Positions 1 to 5,651 of a DNA stretch of 5,921 nucleotides are shown here, piece after piece. The DNA is taken from NCBI GenBank assembly GCA_044233495.1, contig JBIIJX010000157.1, forward strand, positions 1 through 5,921, read 5' to 3'. The stretch's first letter is position 1, and every line of letters starts with the position of its first letter. The translations under genes and the position numbers were made by a program. The DNA is from UBA10649 sp044233495. Its GTDB lineage: Bacteria; Actinomycetota; Actinomycetes; S36-B12. The notes beneath the pieces were generated by a model. That model was not told the DNA's origin, did no database searches, and was given only the letters and a program-made list of their open reading frames with translations.

Positions 1-1
1 A

Positions 2-1255
2 ACCGGCCTCGATGTCGCGGCCTTCGACGGCGTGCTCCACATCGACCCCGTCTCCCGCACCGCCGAGGTGCTGGGCATGACCACCTACGAGCACCTCGTC
101 GACGCCACTCTCCCGTACGGGCTGATACCGCTGTGCGTGCCGCAGCTGCGCACGATCACTCTCGGCGGCGCCGTCACCGGCCTCGGGATCGAGAGCGCGA
201 GCTTCCGCAGCGGCACACCCCATGAGTCAGTCATCGACATGGACATCCTGACGGGTGCCGGCGAGATCCTGACCGTCTCGGGCGACGACGACGATCCGCA
301 CCGCGACCTGTTCTATGGCTTTCCCAACTCGTACGGCACCCTCGGATACGCCCTGCGTCTGAAGATCGAGCTCGAGCCCGTGCGGCCCTACGTGCTGCTG
401 CGCCACGTGCGGTTCAGCACCGCCGCGGCGCTGACGGCCGCGATCGAGGAGATCAGCGCAGCGCGTACGTTCGAGGCACGCCAGGTCGACTTCCTCGACG
501 GCACCGTGTTCTCCGCCGACGAGCAGTACCTGACGATCGCCACGATGGTCGACGATCCGCCGGCGGGCGTGAGCATCAGCGACTACACCGGAATGGACAT
601 CTACTACCGGTCGATCCAGCGCAAGGCCATCGACGTGCTCACCATCCATGACTACCTGTGGCGCTGGGACACCGACTGGTTCTGGTGCTCGCGCGCCTTC
701 GGCGCCCAGAAGCCGGCCGTGCGCCGACTGTGGCCGAAGTCCAAGCTTCGCAGCGACGTCTACTGGAAGCTCGTCGCCATCGAGCGCAAGCATGACCTCT
801 CGAACCGCGTGGCCCGCCGCCGCGGACGCCCGGTGCGGGAGGCCGTGGTGCAGGACATCGAGGTGCCCGTCGATCGCCTGACGGAGTTCCTCGACTTCTT
901 CCATCGCGAGGTGGGAATCCAGCCGGTGTGGGTGTGCCCGCTGCGGCAGCGCGACCCCGGTGCCCGTTGGCCGCTGTACGAGTTCGACCCGGAGGTCCTC
1001 TACGTCAACGTCGGCTTCTGGTCGACCGTCGCCCTGCCCGACGGGGCCTCCCCCGCCGACGGCACCGTCAACCGGCGGATCGAGGAGGTTGTCACCGCCC
1101 TCGACGGCCGCAAGTCGCTGTACTCGACCGCCTTCTACGACCGCGAGACGTTCTGGTCGATTTATGGAGGATCCGAGTACGCCCGACTGAAGGGCAAGTA
1201 CGATCCTCAGTCGCGCCTGAAGGATCTCTACGCGAAGGTGGTGGAGCGGTCATGA
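2..1255 (+). CDS. tmsA: FAD-dependent oxidoreductase for 10-methyl fatty acid synthesis, TmsA/BfaA-like (5' partial)
   Basis: The frame is open from the first bases of the window, giving 417 visible residues; the true start lies outside. The visible part begins GLDVAAFDGVLHID, which is already inside the conserved domain, so roughly 50 N-terminal residues are probably missing. The early part is a PCMH-type FAD-binding domain, with PQLRTITLGGAVTGLGIES (about nt 143-199) and then SGTPHE and DILTGAGEI. A later block, LTIHDYLWRWDTDWFWCSRA (from nt 638), and the C-terminal DPQSRLKDLYAKVV are typical of the TmsA/BfaA (mycobacterial Rv0449c-like) proteins within the DHCR24-related oxidases. Known role of the family: reduction of the 10-methylene fatty acyl intermediate made by TmsB to the 10-methyl product, probably with NADPH. 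It overlaps tmsB by 4 nt, so the two are almost certainly co-transcribed and translationally coupled. The family is secure; the exact function rests on the tmsB neighbour and on recall of homologues. Confidence 0.9.
   Translation, partial: TGLDVAAFDGVLHIDPVSRTAEVLGMTTYEHLVDATLPYGLIPLCVPQLRTITLGGAVTGLGIESASFRSGTPHESVIDMDILTGAGEILTVSGDDDDPHRDLFYGFPNSYGTLGYALRLKIELEPVRPYVLLRHVRFSTAAALTAAIEEISAARTFEARQVDFLDGTVFSADEQYLTIATMVDDPPAGVSISDYTGMDIYYRSIQRKAIDVLTIHDYLWRWDTDWFWCSRAFGAQKPAVRRLWPKSKLRSDVYWKLVAIERKHDLSNRVARRRGRPVREAVVQDIEVPVDRLTEFLDFFHREVGIQPVWVCPLRQRDPGARWPLYEFDPEVLYVNVGFWSTVALPDGASPADGTVNRRIEEVVTALDGRKSLYSTAFYDRETFWSIYGGSEYARLKGKYDPQSRLKDLYAKVVERS
1243..1254 (+). promoter_or_regulatory. Ribosome binding site and ATGA stop/start overlap joining tmsA and tmsB
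   Basis: GGAG (1243-1246) stands 5 nt before the ATG at 1252, and the tmsA stop TGA (1253-1255) shares bases with that ATG. This arrangement fixes the tmsB start and suggests translational coupling by reinitiation. Confidence 0.8.
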
Positions 1256-2514
1256 AGCTGGCCGACGCTTTCTCGATGATCGTGCCCGCCGAGCGAGGTG
1301 TGGGCTTCCGTGCCTACGACGGGTCCAGCGCCGGCCCGGCCGACGCGGAGGTGACCCTGGAGGTGCGAAGTCCCCGGGCCGTCGAGTACTTCGCCAGTGC
1401 CCCCAGCCAGCTGGGCCTGGCGCGCGCCTACGTCACCGGCGACCTCGAGATCATCGGCGACGCGTACACGGCACTGTCCAGGCTCTACCCGCTGCCCCTG
1501 GACCACCTGTCATGGCGCGACAAGCTCGAGCTTGCCCGCGCCTTCGCCCCGTACGCCGTCAAGCGTCCAGCCCCGCCGCCCCAGGAGCGACGCCTCGGCG
1601 GCCGACGTCACTCCAAGATCCGGGACGCGGAGGCGATCCACCACCACTACGACGTCAGCAACCGCTTCTACTCCTTCGTGCTGGGGCCCTCGATGGCCTA
1701 CACGTGCGCGGTGTTCCCCACCGCAGACGCATCGTTGGAGACGGCTCAGGAGGAGAAGTTCGACCTCGTGTGCCGCAAGCTGGGCCTGAAGCCGGGCATG
1801 CGGCTGCTCGACGTGGGCTGCGGTTGGGGCGGCATGGTGCTGCACGCGGTCAAGAACTACGGGGTCACCGCGATCGGGGTGACGCTCTCCGAGCAGCAGG
1901 CACTGTGGGGTCAGCGGTCGATCGCCGACGCCGGACTGGAAAACGTCGCTCAGATCCGGTTCAGCGACTATCGAGACGTCTCGGAGTCGGGATTCGACGC
2001 GGTTTCGTCCATCGGCCTCACCGAGCACATCGGGCGCGCGAACTACCCCTCCTACTTCTCCTTCCTGTACGGAAAGCTGCGCCCCGAGGGCCGCATGCTG
2101 AACCACACGATCACCCGGCCCAACGACGGCTGGCAGTCGCACTTCCGCAAGTCCTTCATCAACCGGTACGTGTTCCCCGACGGCGAGCTGTCCGGCCCAT
2201 CGCAGGTCATGACGGCGATGAACACCGCGGGCTTCGAGATTCGTCACGAGGAGAACCTGCGCGAGCACTATGCACTCACCCTGAAGCACTGGTGCGAGAA
2301 CCTCGAGTCGAACTGGGACGAGGCAGTCGCGGAATCGAGTCTTGGCACCGCGCGCGTGTGGCGCCTGTACATGGCCGCCTCACGACTGGGCTTCGACATC
2401 AACCAGATCGAGCTGCACCAGATGCTCGGCGTGAAGCTCGGCCCGGGCGGCAGCTCGGGCATGCCGCTGCGACCGGGTTTCGACCGGGCACCGGTCTCGG
2501 CTGGGCTCGCGTAG
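1252..2514 (+). CDS. tmsB: SAM-dependent fatty acid methyltransferase of the cyclopropane synthase family, TmsB/BfaB-like
   Basis: A complete 420-residue protein. It should transfer a methylene/methyl from S-adenosylmethionine to C10 of a Δ9-unsaturated acyl chain on membrane phospholipid, the first step to 10-methylstearic (tuberculostearic) acid. The N-terminal ~130 residues are the variable CFAS leader. The SAM site is LLDVGCGWGG at residues 185-194. Residues matching the bicarbonate/active site of E. coli Cfa are present: C152 (in YTCAVF), E258 (EHIG), H285 and I287 (NHTI), and Y340 (HYALTLKHW). The catalytic set is therefore intact. The ATG at 1252 is chosen because it lies in the ATGA overlap with tmsA and has GGAG at 1243-1246, 5 nt upstream; the frame is open farther upstream, but that stretch is the tmsA coding region in another frame. 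Pairing with tmsA argues for 10-methylation rather than cyclopropanation. No tmsC-like gene follows. Confidence 0.93.
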   Translation: MKLADAFSMIVPAERGVGFRAYDGSSAGPADAEVTLEVRSPRAVEYFASAPSQLGLARAYVTGDLEIIGDAYTALSRLYPLPLDHLSWRDKLELARAFAPYAVKRPAPPPQERRLGGRRHSKIRDAEAIHHHYDVSNRFYSFVLGPSMAYTCAVFPTADASLETAQEEKFDLVCRKLGLKPGMRLLDVGCGWGGMVLHAVKNYGVTAIGVTLSEQQALWGQRSIADAGLENVAQIRFSDYRDVSESGFDAVSSIGLTEHIGRANYPSYFSFLYGKLRPEGRMLNHTITRPNDGWQSHFRKSFINRYVFPDGELSGPSQVMTAMNTAGFEIRHEENLREHYALTLKHWCENLESNWDEAVAESSLGTARVWRLYMAASRLGFDINQIELHQMLGVKLGPGGSSGMPLRPGFDRAPVSAGLA

Positions 2515-2537
2515 GGCCGGGCAGACGAGCGGCCCGG
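2514..2537 (+). terminator. GC-rich hairpin after tmsB (possible attenuator or weak terminator)
   Basis: Two mutually exclusive 6-bp stems can form directly at the tmsB stop: GGGCCG (2514-2519) with CGGCCC (2530-2535), loop 10 nt; or CCGGGC (2517-2522) with GCCCGG (2532-2537), loop 9 nt. There is no U-tract. The structure ends 4 nt before the TTG start of the next gene and covers the place where its ribosome binding site should be. It could end part of the tmsAB transcripts or hold down translation of the regulator. Short GC stems arise easily by chance in DNA this GC-rich. Confidence 0.35.
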
Positions 2538-2541
2538 GCGC

Positions 2542-3306
2542 TTGAGTGAGCACGAGGTCGCCGGTGGCCTGAAGTCCGTGGCCTCGGCTCTCGCCGTGCT
2601 CGACTGCTTCCTAGAGGACGAGGAGCTGGGCGTCACCGACGTGGCCCGGCGACTGGGCGTGGCGAAGAGCACCGCCCATCGACTGCTGACGACGCTGGCA
2701 TCTCGCGGTCTCGTCGAGCAGAGCGTCGAGAACGGCCGCTACCGACTCGGCCTGCACCTGTTCGAGCTCGGGCAGCTGGCCCTGGAGCGGGTGGAACTGC
2801 GACGCCAGTCGAAGGCTCTGCTGGAGCACCTGCGCGAGGCCAGTGGATGGACGGTCCACCTGTCCATCCGCGACGGCGCCGACTCGCTCTTCCTCGACCG
2901 ACTGGCGACCCTGCGTGGAATGAAGGCGATGGGCGAGTACCGCCGCCGGTGGCCGCTGCACGCGACATCGTCGGGCAAGGTCATCTGCGCCTACGACCCG
3001 GAGGGGGCGCACGCACGAATCACGGCGGGGTTTCCCGTCTACACCTCGCACACTCTCGACTCCAAGGCCGCGTTCACAGCCGAGCTGGCGCGCATCAGGC
3101 GTCAGGGCTACGCAACGTCCCGCGGGGAGCTGATGGAATCCCTCGCTTCCGTTGCCGCCCCCGTTCTCGACGGGCACGGCATCGCTATTGCGGCGATCTC
3201 GGTCACGGGCGGGGTGGACGAACTGGGCGAGCACCCGGACCGACAGGCCCGGCTCGTGCAGGCCGCGGCCAAGCGCCTGTCGGCGCAGATGACCGGGCGG
3301 GGCTGA
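2542..3306 (+). CDS. IclR-family transcriptional regulator
   Basis: A 254-residue DNA-binding regulator of normal IclR length. The N-terminal winged helix-turn-helix covers residues ~10-70: the family-typical LKSVASALAVLD start, a helix-turn-helix at ~31-52 (VTDVARRLGVAKSTAHRLL) and the wing ending GRYRLG. The effector domain follows, with the signature PLHATSSGKVICAY at 138-151 and the conserved GYATSRGE...SVAAPV at 189-208, which line the small-ligand pocket in known members. The TTG at 2542 is the first possible start after the in-frame stop that ends tmsB. The next in-frame candidate (GTG 2578, V13) would cut into the conserved LKSV motif, so TTG is preferred even though no good Shine-Dalgarno sequence is visible, only GACGAG about 12 nt away. 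The gap to tmsB is 27 nt. It is co-directional with tmsAB upstream and with an aldehyde dehydrogenase gene downstream. IclR proteins often control adjacent catabolic genes through small acids; the ligand here is unknown. Confidence 0.92.
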   Translation: MSEHEVAGGLKSVASALAVLDCFLEDEELGVTDVARRLGVAKSTAHRLLTTLASRGLVEQSVENGRYRLGLHLFELGQLALERVELRRQSKALLEHLREASGWTVHLSIRDGADSLFLDRLATLRGMKAMGEYRRRWPLHATSSGKVICAYDPEGAHARITAGFPVYTSHTLDSKAAFTAELARIRRQGYATSRGELMESLASVAAPVLDGHGIAIAAISVTGGVDELGEHPDRQARLVQAAAKRLSAQMTGRG

Positions 3307-3432
3307 CCGACCCTCGTCGGCCGTGTGCGCCGTGGATTCGGCGGACCGGACCTGCTGTTCCGGCATCAGGAACCGCACTCGGGCGCTAGCGTGGCGGGCG
3401 CCTAGCCTCGCGCCCAGACGAAAGGACGGCCC
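3307..3432 (+). promoter_or_regulatory. Intergenic control region ahead of the aldehyde dehydrogenase gene
   Basis: This 126-nt spacer contains, in order: a 5-bp inverted repeat CGCCG-N6-CGGCG (3328-3343); GTTCC-N7-GGAAC (3357-3373), a candidate operator; the 8-bp palindrome CGCTAGCG (3384-3391); a possible -10 hexamer TAGCCT (3403-3408), giving a start of transcription near 3415; and the ribosome binding site AAAGGA (3421-3426), 6 nt from the ATG. No convincing -35 hexamer is seen at the 17-18 nt spacing, which would suit an activator-dependent promoter. That last point is inference. Confidence 0.45.
3357..3373. promoter_or_regulatory. Inverted repeat GTTCC-N7-GGAAC, candidate IclR operator
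   Basis: Perfect 5-bp arms with half-sites centred 12 nt apart lie about 42-58 nt upstream of the predicted transcription start of the dehydrogenase gene and just downstream of the IclR gene. Size and symmetry fit a dimeric winged-helix regulator, and several IclR-family operators contain TTCC/GGAA half-sites. Only one copy was noticed in the window, so the assignment is tentative. Confidence 0.35.
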
Positions 3433-4872
3433 ATGGACTTCTACGGCCACATCATCGACGGCGCTGAGGTGCCGTCTGTCGACGGTGCGACGATGCCCGA
3501 CATCGACCCATACACGCGTGAGCAGTGGGCCGTCATCGCCTGCGGCGGCAAGCCCGACGCCGATCGCGCCGTCGCGGCAGCGCGCGCGGCCTTCGACCAC
3601 GGCCCGTGGCCTCGCATGGGGTTCGAGAAGAGGCAGCAGCTCATGCACCGCCTCGCCGACCTCATGGAGGAGCATGCCGACGAGCTCGCCATGGCCGACA
3701 CCCGTGACATGGCCAAGCCCATCACGCAGGCGCACCATGACGTCACACGGTCGATCCTGAACGTGCGGTTCTTCGCCGACCACGCCCGGCAGTCGATGGC
3801 CGACGCCTACCCGATGGACTCCGGACACCACGCCTACAGCCGCTGGGAGCCGGTCGGCGTCGTCGTCGCGATCTCGCCCTGGAACTTCCCGTTGATGCTC
3901 GGCACCTGGAAGGTGATGCCTGCGCTGGCGTGGGGTAACACCGTCGTGTGGAAGCCGGCCGAGGACACCCCCGTCTCGGCGACCATCCTCGGACGCCTGG
4001 CCATCGAGGCCGGCTTCCCGCCCGGCGTGCTCAACATCGTGCACGGCTACGGACCTGACTCCGCCGGCTCGGCGCTGACGGAGAATCCCGACGTCGACCG
4101 CATCACCTTCACCGGGGAGTCCGGCACCGGGAAGATCATCAGCGGTGTCGCCGCACGCAACCTCACTCCGGTCAGCCTCGAGCTCGGCGGAAAGGGTGCG
4201 AACCTCATCTTCGACGACGCCGACCTCGACAACGCCGTGCACTGGGCCGTGGAGGCGATCTTCCGCAACGCCGGTCAGGTCTGCCTGGCGGGCAGCCGTC
4301 TGTACGTGCAGAGCGGGATCTACGACGAGTTCATGGCACGCTACAAGGCGGCCGCCGAGGCCCTGGTGATCGGCGATCCCAAGGATCCCGCCACCCAGTT
4401 CTCCCCGGCACTGGCCAGCCACGAGCACTTCACCAAGGTGTCGAGCTTTCTCGACAGCGATGCCCTCGGCGGTGGGCGCATCCTCACGGGCGGCCTCGGC
4501 GAGGGCTGGGGCGTGAACCCGACGATCATCACGGATGCCCCCGCTGACGCACGCGTGGTGAAGGAGGAGATCTTCGGCCCGGTCACGGTCGCGACGAGGT
4601 TCGACACCGAGGCCGAGGCCGTGGCTCTCGCAAACGACACCCGCTACGGGCTCAATGCGATGGTGTTCACCGAGAACCTGTCCCGCGCGCACCGGGTCGC
4701 CGCGAGGCTCGACGCCGGGACCGTGTGGGTCAACTGCTTCTTCATCCGCGACCTGCGCGCTCCGTTCGGCGGAGTCGGCGACTCCGGCGTCGGCCGCGAG
4801 GGCGGCAACTTCAGCCGTGAGTTCTTCACCGAGCCGAAGGCGGTCATCGTCCAGATCAGCCAGGAGGGCTGA
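3433..4872 (+). CDS. NAD(P)-dependent aldehyde dehydrogenase, 2-hydroxymuconate/2-aminomuconate semialdehyde dehydrogenase-like
   Basis: A complete 479-residue cytosolic ALDH-superfamily enzyme oxidising an aldehyde to an acid. All catalytic residues are visible: N151 (PWNFPL, oxyanion hole), K174 (WKPAE, cofactor), the Rossmann GxxxxG loop at ~228-233 (GESGTG), E250 (LELGGKG, general base), C284 (GQVCLAG, nucleophile), and E379 in EIFGP. The stretch RSILNVRFFAD (106-116) and CFFIRDLRAPFGG (435-447) followed by GREGG resemble the ALDH8-type muconic semialdehyde dehydrogenases, in which arginines in these regions hold the substrate carboxylate. A substrate carrying a carboxylate, from meta-cleavage of an aromatic ring or from tryptophan/homoprotocatechuate breakdown, is therefore likely but not proven. 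AAAGGA (3421-3426) 6 nt before the ATG supports the start. It lies 126 nt behind an IclR regulator, a common partner for catabolic genes. No ring-cleavage enzyme is in view, so the pathway stays open. Confidence 0.9.
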   Translation: MDFYGHIIDGAEVPSVDGATMPDIDPYTREQWAVIACGGKPDADRAVAAARAAFDHGPWPRMGFEKRQQLMHRLADLMEEHADELAMADTRDMAKPITQAHHDVTRSILNVRFFADHARQSMADAYPMDSGHHAYSRWEPVGVVVAISPWNFPLMLGTWKVMPALAWGNTVVWKPAEDTPVSATILGRLAIEAGFPPGVLNIVHGYGPDSAGSALTENPDVDRITFTGESGTGKIISGVAARNLTPVSLELGGKGANLIFDDADLDNAVHWAVEAIFRNAGQVCLAGSRLYVQSGIYDEFMARYKAAAEALVIGDPKDPATQFSPALASHEHFTKVSSFLDSDALGGGRILTGGLGEGWGVNPTIITDAPADARVVKEEIFGPVTVATRFDTEAEAVALANDTRYGLNAMVFTENLSRAHRVAARLDAGTVWVNCFFIRDLRAPFGGVGDSGVGREGGNFSREFFTEPKAVIVQISQEG

Positions 4873-4897
4873 CTCGCGCAGGAGCCTTCGGAGTCAG
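4869..4897. terminator. Inverted repeat between convergent genes, candidate bidirectional terminator
   Basis: CTGACTC (4869-4875) and GAGTCAG (4891-4897) form a perfect 7-bp stem around a 15-nt loop. The left arm carries the stop TGA of the aldehyde dehydrogenase (4870-4872). The right arm, read on the minus strand, carries the stop TGA of ideR (4896-4894). The symmetry means either transcript can fold the same stem. No U-tract follows on either side, as is common for actinobacterial terminator hairpins; the long loop weakens the case. Confidence 0.5.
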
Positions 4898-5586
4898 ATG
4901 GCCGTCTCGACCAGGACGTGCACCGCGACCTCGTCGGAGAGCTCGGAGTACTCACCAGCGCTGCCGATCATGACGCCGCCAGGTGACCGGTGCACCTTCA
5001 CCGACGCACCGGGAGTGACGCCGATGCGGTGCATGCGGGTCATCACCTCGGCGTCGTCCTGGATCGGCTCGGCGATACGGCGGATGACGACACGTGAGAC
5101 GTCATCGCGGCAGGCCTCGCTCAGCGGGACCATGCGTTCGAGGTCGACGGGCGACGCATAGGCATGGGCATCGAGCTCCTCGAGTCCGGGGATCGGATTG
5201 CCGTACGGCGACACGGTCGGGTGGTCGAGGACCTCCAGCAGGCGCCGCTCCACCGACTCGCTCATCACGTGCTCCCACCGGCAGGCCTCGGCGTGCACCT
5301 CCTCCCACGGCATCTGGAGCAACTGCACGAGCATGCACTCGGCGAGGCGGTGCTTGCGCATCACGCGGGTCGCGATCGACCTGCCCAGCGCAGTGAGCTC
5401 GAGCTGCCGGTCCGCGCTGACCAGCACGAGACCGTCACGCTCCATCCGGGCCACCGTCTGCGACACCGTGGGGCCGCTCTGATGCAGGCGCTCGGCGATG
5501 CGGGCGCGCATCGGCCGCACGCCCTCCTCCTCGAGCTCGAAGATCGTGCGGAGGTACATCTCGGTGGTGTCGATCAGGTCGCTCAC
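4894..5586 (-). CDS. ideR: Iron-dependent transcriptional repressor IdeR (DtxR family)
   Basis: A 230-residue cytosolic metal sensor that with Fe(II) represses iron-uptake genes and controls storage genes. From the GTG at 5586 the ligands fall at the exact family positions: primary site M10, C102, E105, H106; ancillary site H79, E83, H98 and then E173 and Q176 (E172/Q175 in the M. tuberculosis protein). C102 with M10 indicates the iron-type DtxR/IdeR branch rather than MntR. The winged helix-turn-helix spans ~25-60 (ARIAERLHQSGPTVSQTVAR), the dimerisation domain ~65-140 contains PWEEVHAEACRWEHVMSE, and an SH3-like C-terminal domain (~150-230) is present. A frame-extending ATG at 5616 would add 10 residues (GAGATGGST). 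The GTG is preferred because GGAGGG (5598-5593) lies 6 nt upstream, ligand numbering then matches, and the length equals that of mycobacterial IdeR. It converges on the dehydrogenase gene and diverges from the photolyase gene. Its DNA targets are not visible here. Confidence 0.96.
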   Translation of the reverse strand: MSDLIDTTEMYLRTIFELEEEGVRPMRARIAERLHQSGPTVSQTVARMERDGLVLVSADRQLELTALGRSIATRVMRKHRLAECMLVQLLQMPWEEVHAEACRWEHVMSESVERRLLEVLDHPTVSPYGNPIPGLEELDAHAYASPVDLERMVPLSEACRDDVSRVVIRRIAEPIQDDAEVMTRMHRIGVTPGASVKVHRSPGGVMIGSAGEYSELSDEVAVHVLVETAI

Positions 5587-5592
5587 CGTGCT

Positions 5593-5598
5593 CCCTCC
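5593..5598 (-). promoter_or_regulatory. Strong ribosome binding site deciding the ideR start
   Basis: On the minus strand GGAGGG is followed by the 6-nt spacer AGCACG and the start GTG at 5586-5584. It lies downstream of the alternative ATG (5616), which has no comparable site, so the shorter protein is favoured. Confidence 0.8.
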
Positions 5599-5616
5599 CG
5601 TGGCTCCGGCCCCCAT

Positions 5617-5645
5617 TTGCCCCCCTCGAACCTAGTGCCTAGCCT
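5617..5645 (+). promoter_or_regulatory. Promoter of the photolyase gene, predicted leaderless
   Basis: TTGCCC (5617-5622), a 17-nt spacer and TAGCCT (5640-5645) make a plausible -35/-10 pair. The GTG of the photolyase gene (5652) begins exactly 7 nt after the last base of the -10, where transcription would be expected to start, and there is no Shine-Dalgarno sequence in the 6-nt gap. Together these suggest a leaderless mRNA, which is frequent in Actinomycetota. Confidence 0.55.
5629..5634 (-). promoter_or_regulatory. Possible -10 element of ideR
   Basis: TAGGTT on the minus strand would place the transcription start near 5622 and give a leader of about 36 nt with the GGAGGG site. No recognisable -35 is found at the usual distance (GGGCAC at 5657-5652), so support is weak. 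The element lies inside the -35/-10 spacer of the divergent photolyase promoter. Confidence 0.25.
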
Positions 5646-5651
5646 GCGAGC

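Noticed and set aside
928..1251. A longer tmsB starting at or near 928
   Set aside because: This stretch is the tmsA coding region read in another frame and gives an arginine/proline-rich peptide. The ATG at 1252 has a ribosome binding site and matches the family start.
32..1255. Complete tmsA starting at GTG 32
   Set aside because: The conserved family sequence (GLDVAAFDGV) continues in frame upstream to base 2, so GTG 32 is internal and the gene is truncated by the window edge.
3328..3343. CGCCG-N6-CGGCG hairpin as a terminator of the iclR gene
   Set aside because: It is only 5 bp with no U-tract; such stems are common by chance at this GC content. It is mentioned only within the spacer description.
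2611..4692. A 693-residue open frame on the minus strand
   Set aside because: It lies antisense to the IclR and dehydrogenase genes, both of which have full family motifs. Its peptide is low-complexity (V/G/R/H-rich), as expected from a GC-rich shadow frame, and resembles no family.
5629..5647. IdeR iron box upstream of ideR and the photolyase gene
   Set aside because: GCCTAGCCT matches 8 of 9 bases of one half of the iron-box consensus, but the other half shows essentially no match, and the same nonamer occurs at 3400-3408 also without a second half. A -10 element explains it better.
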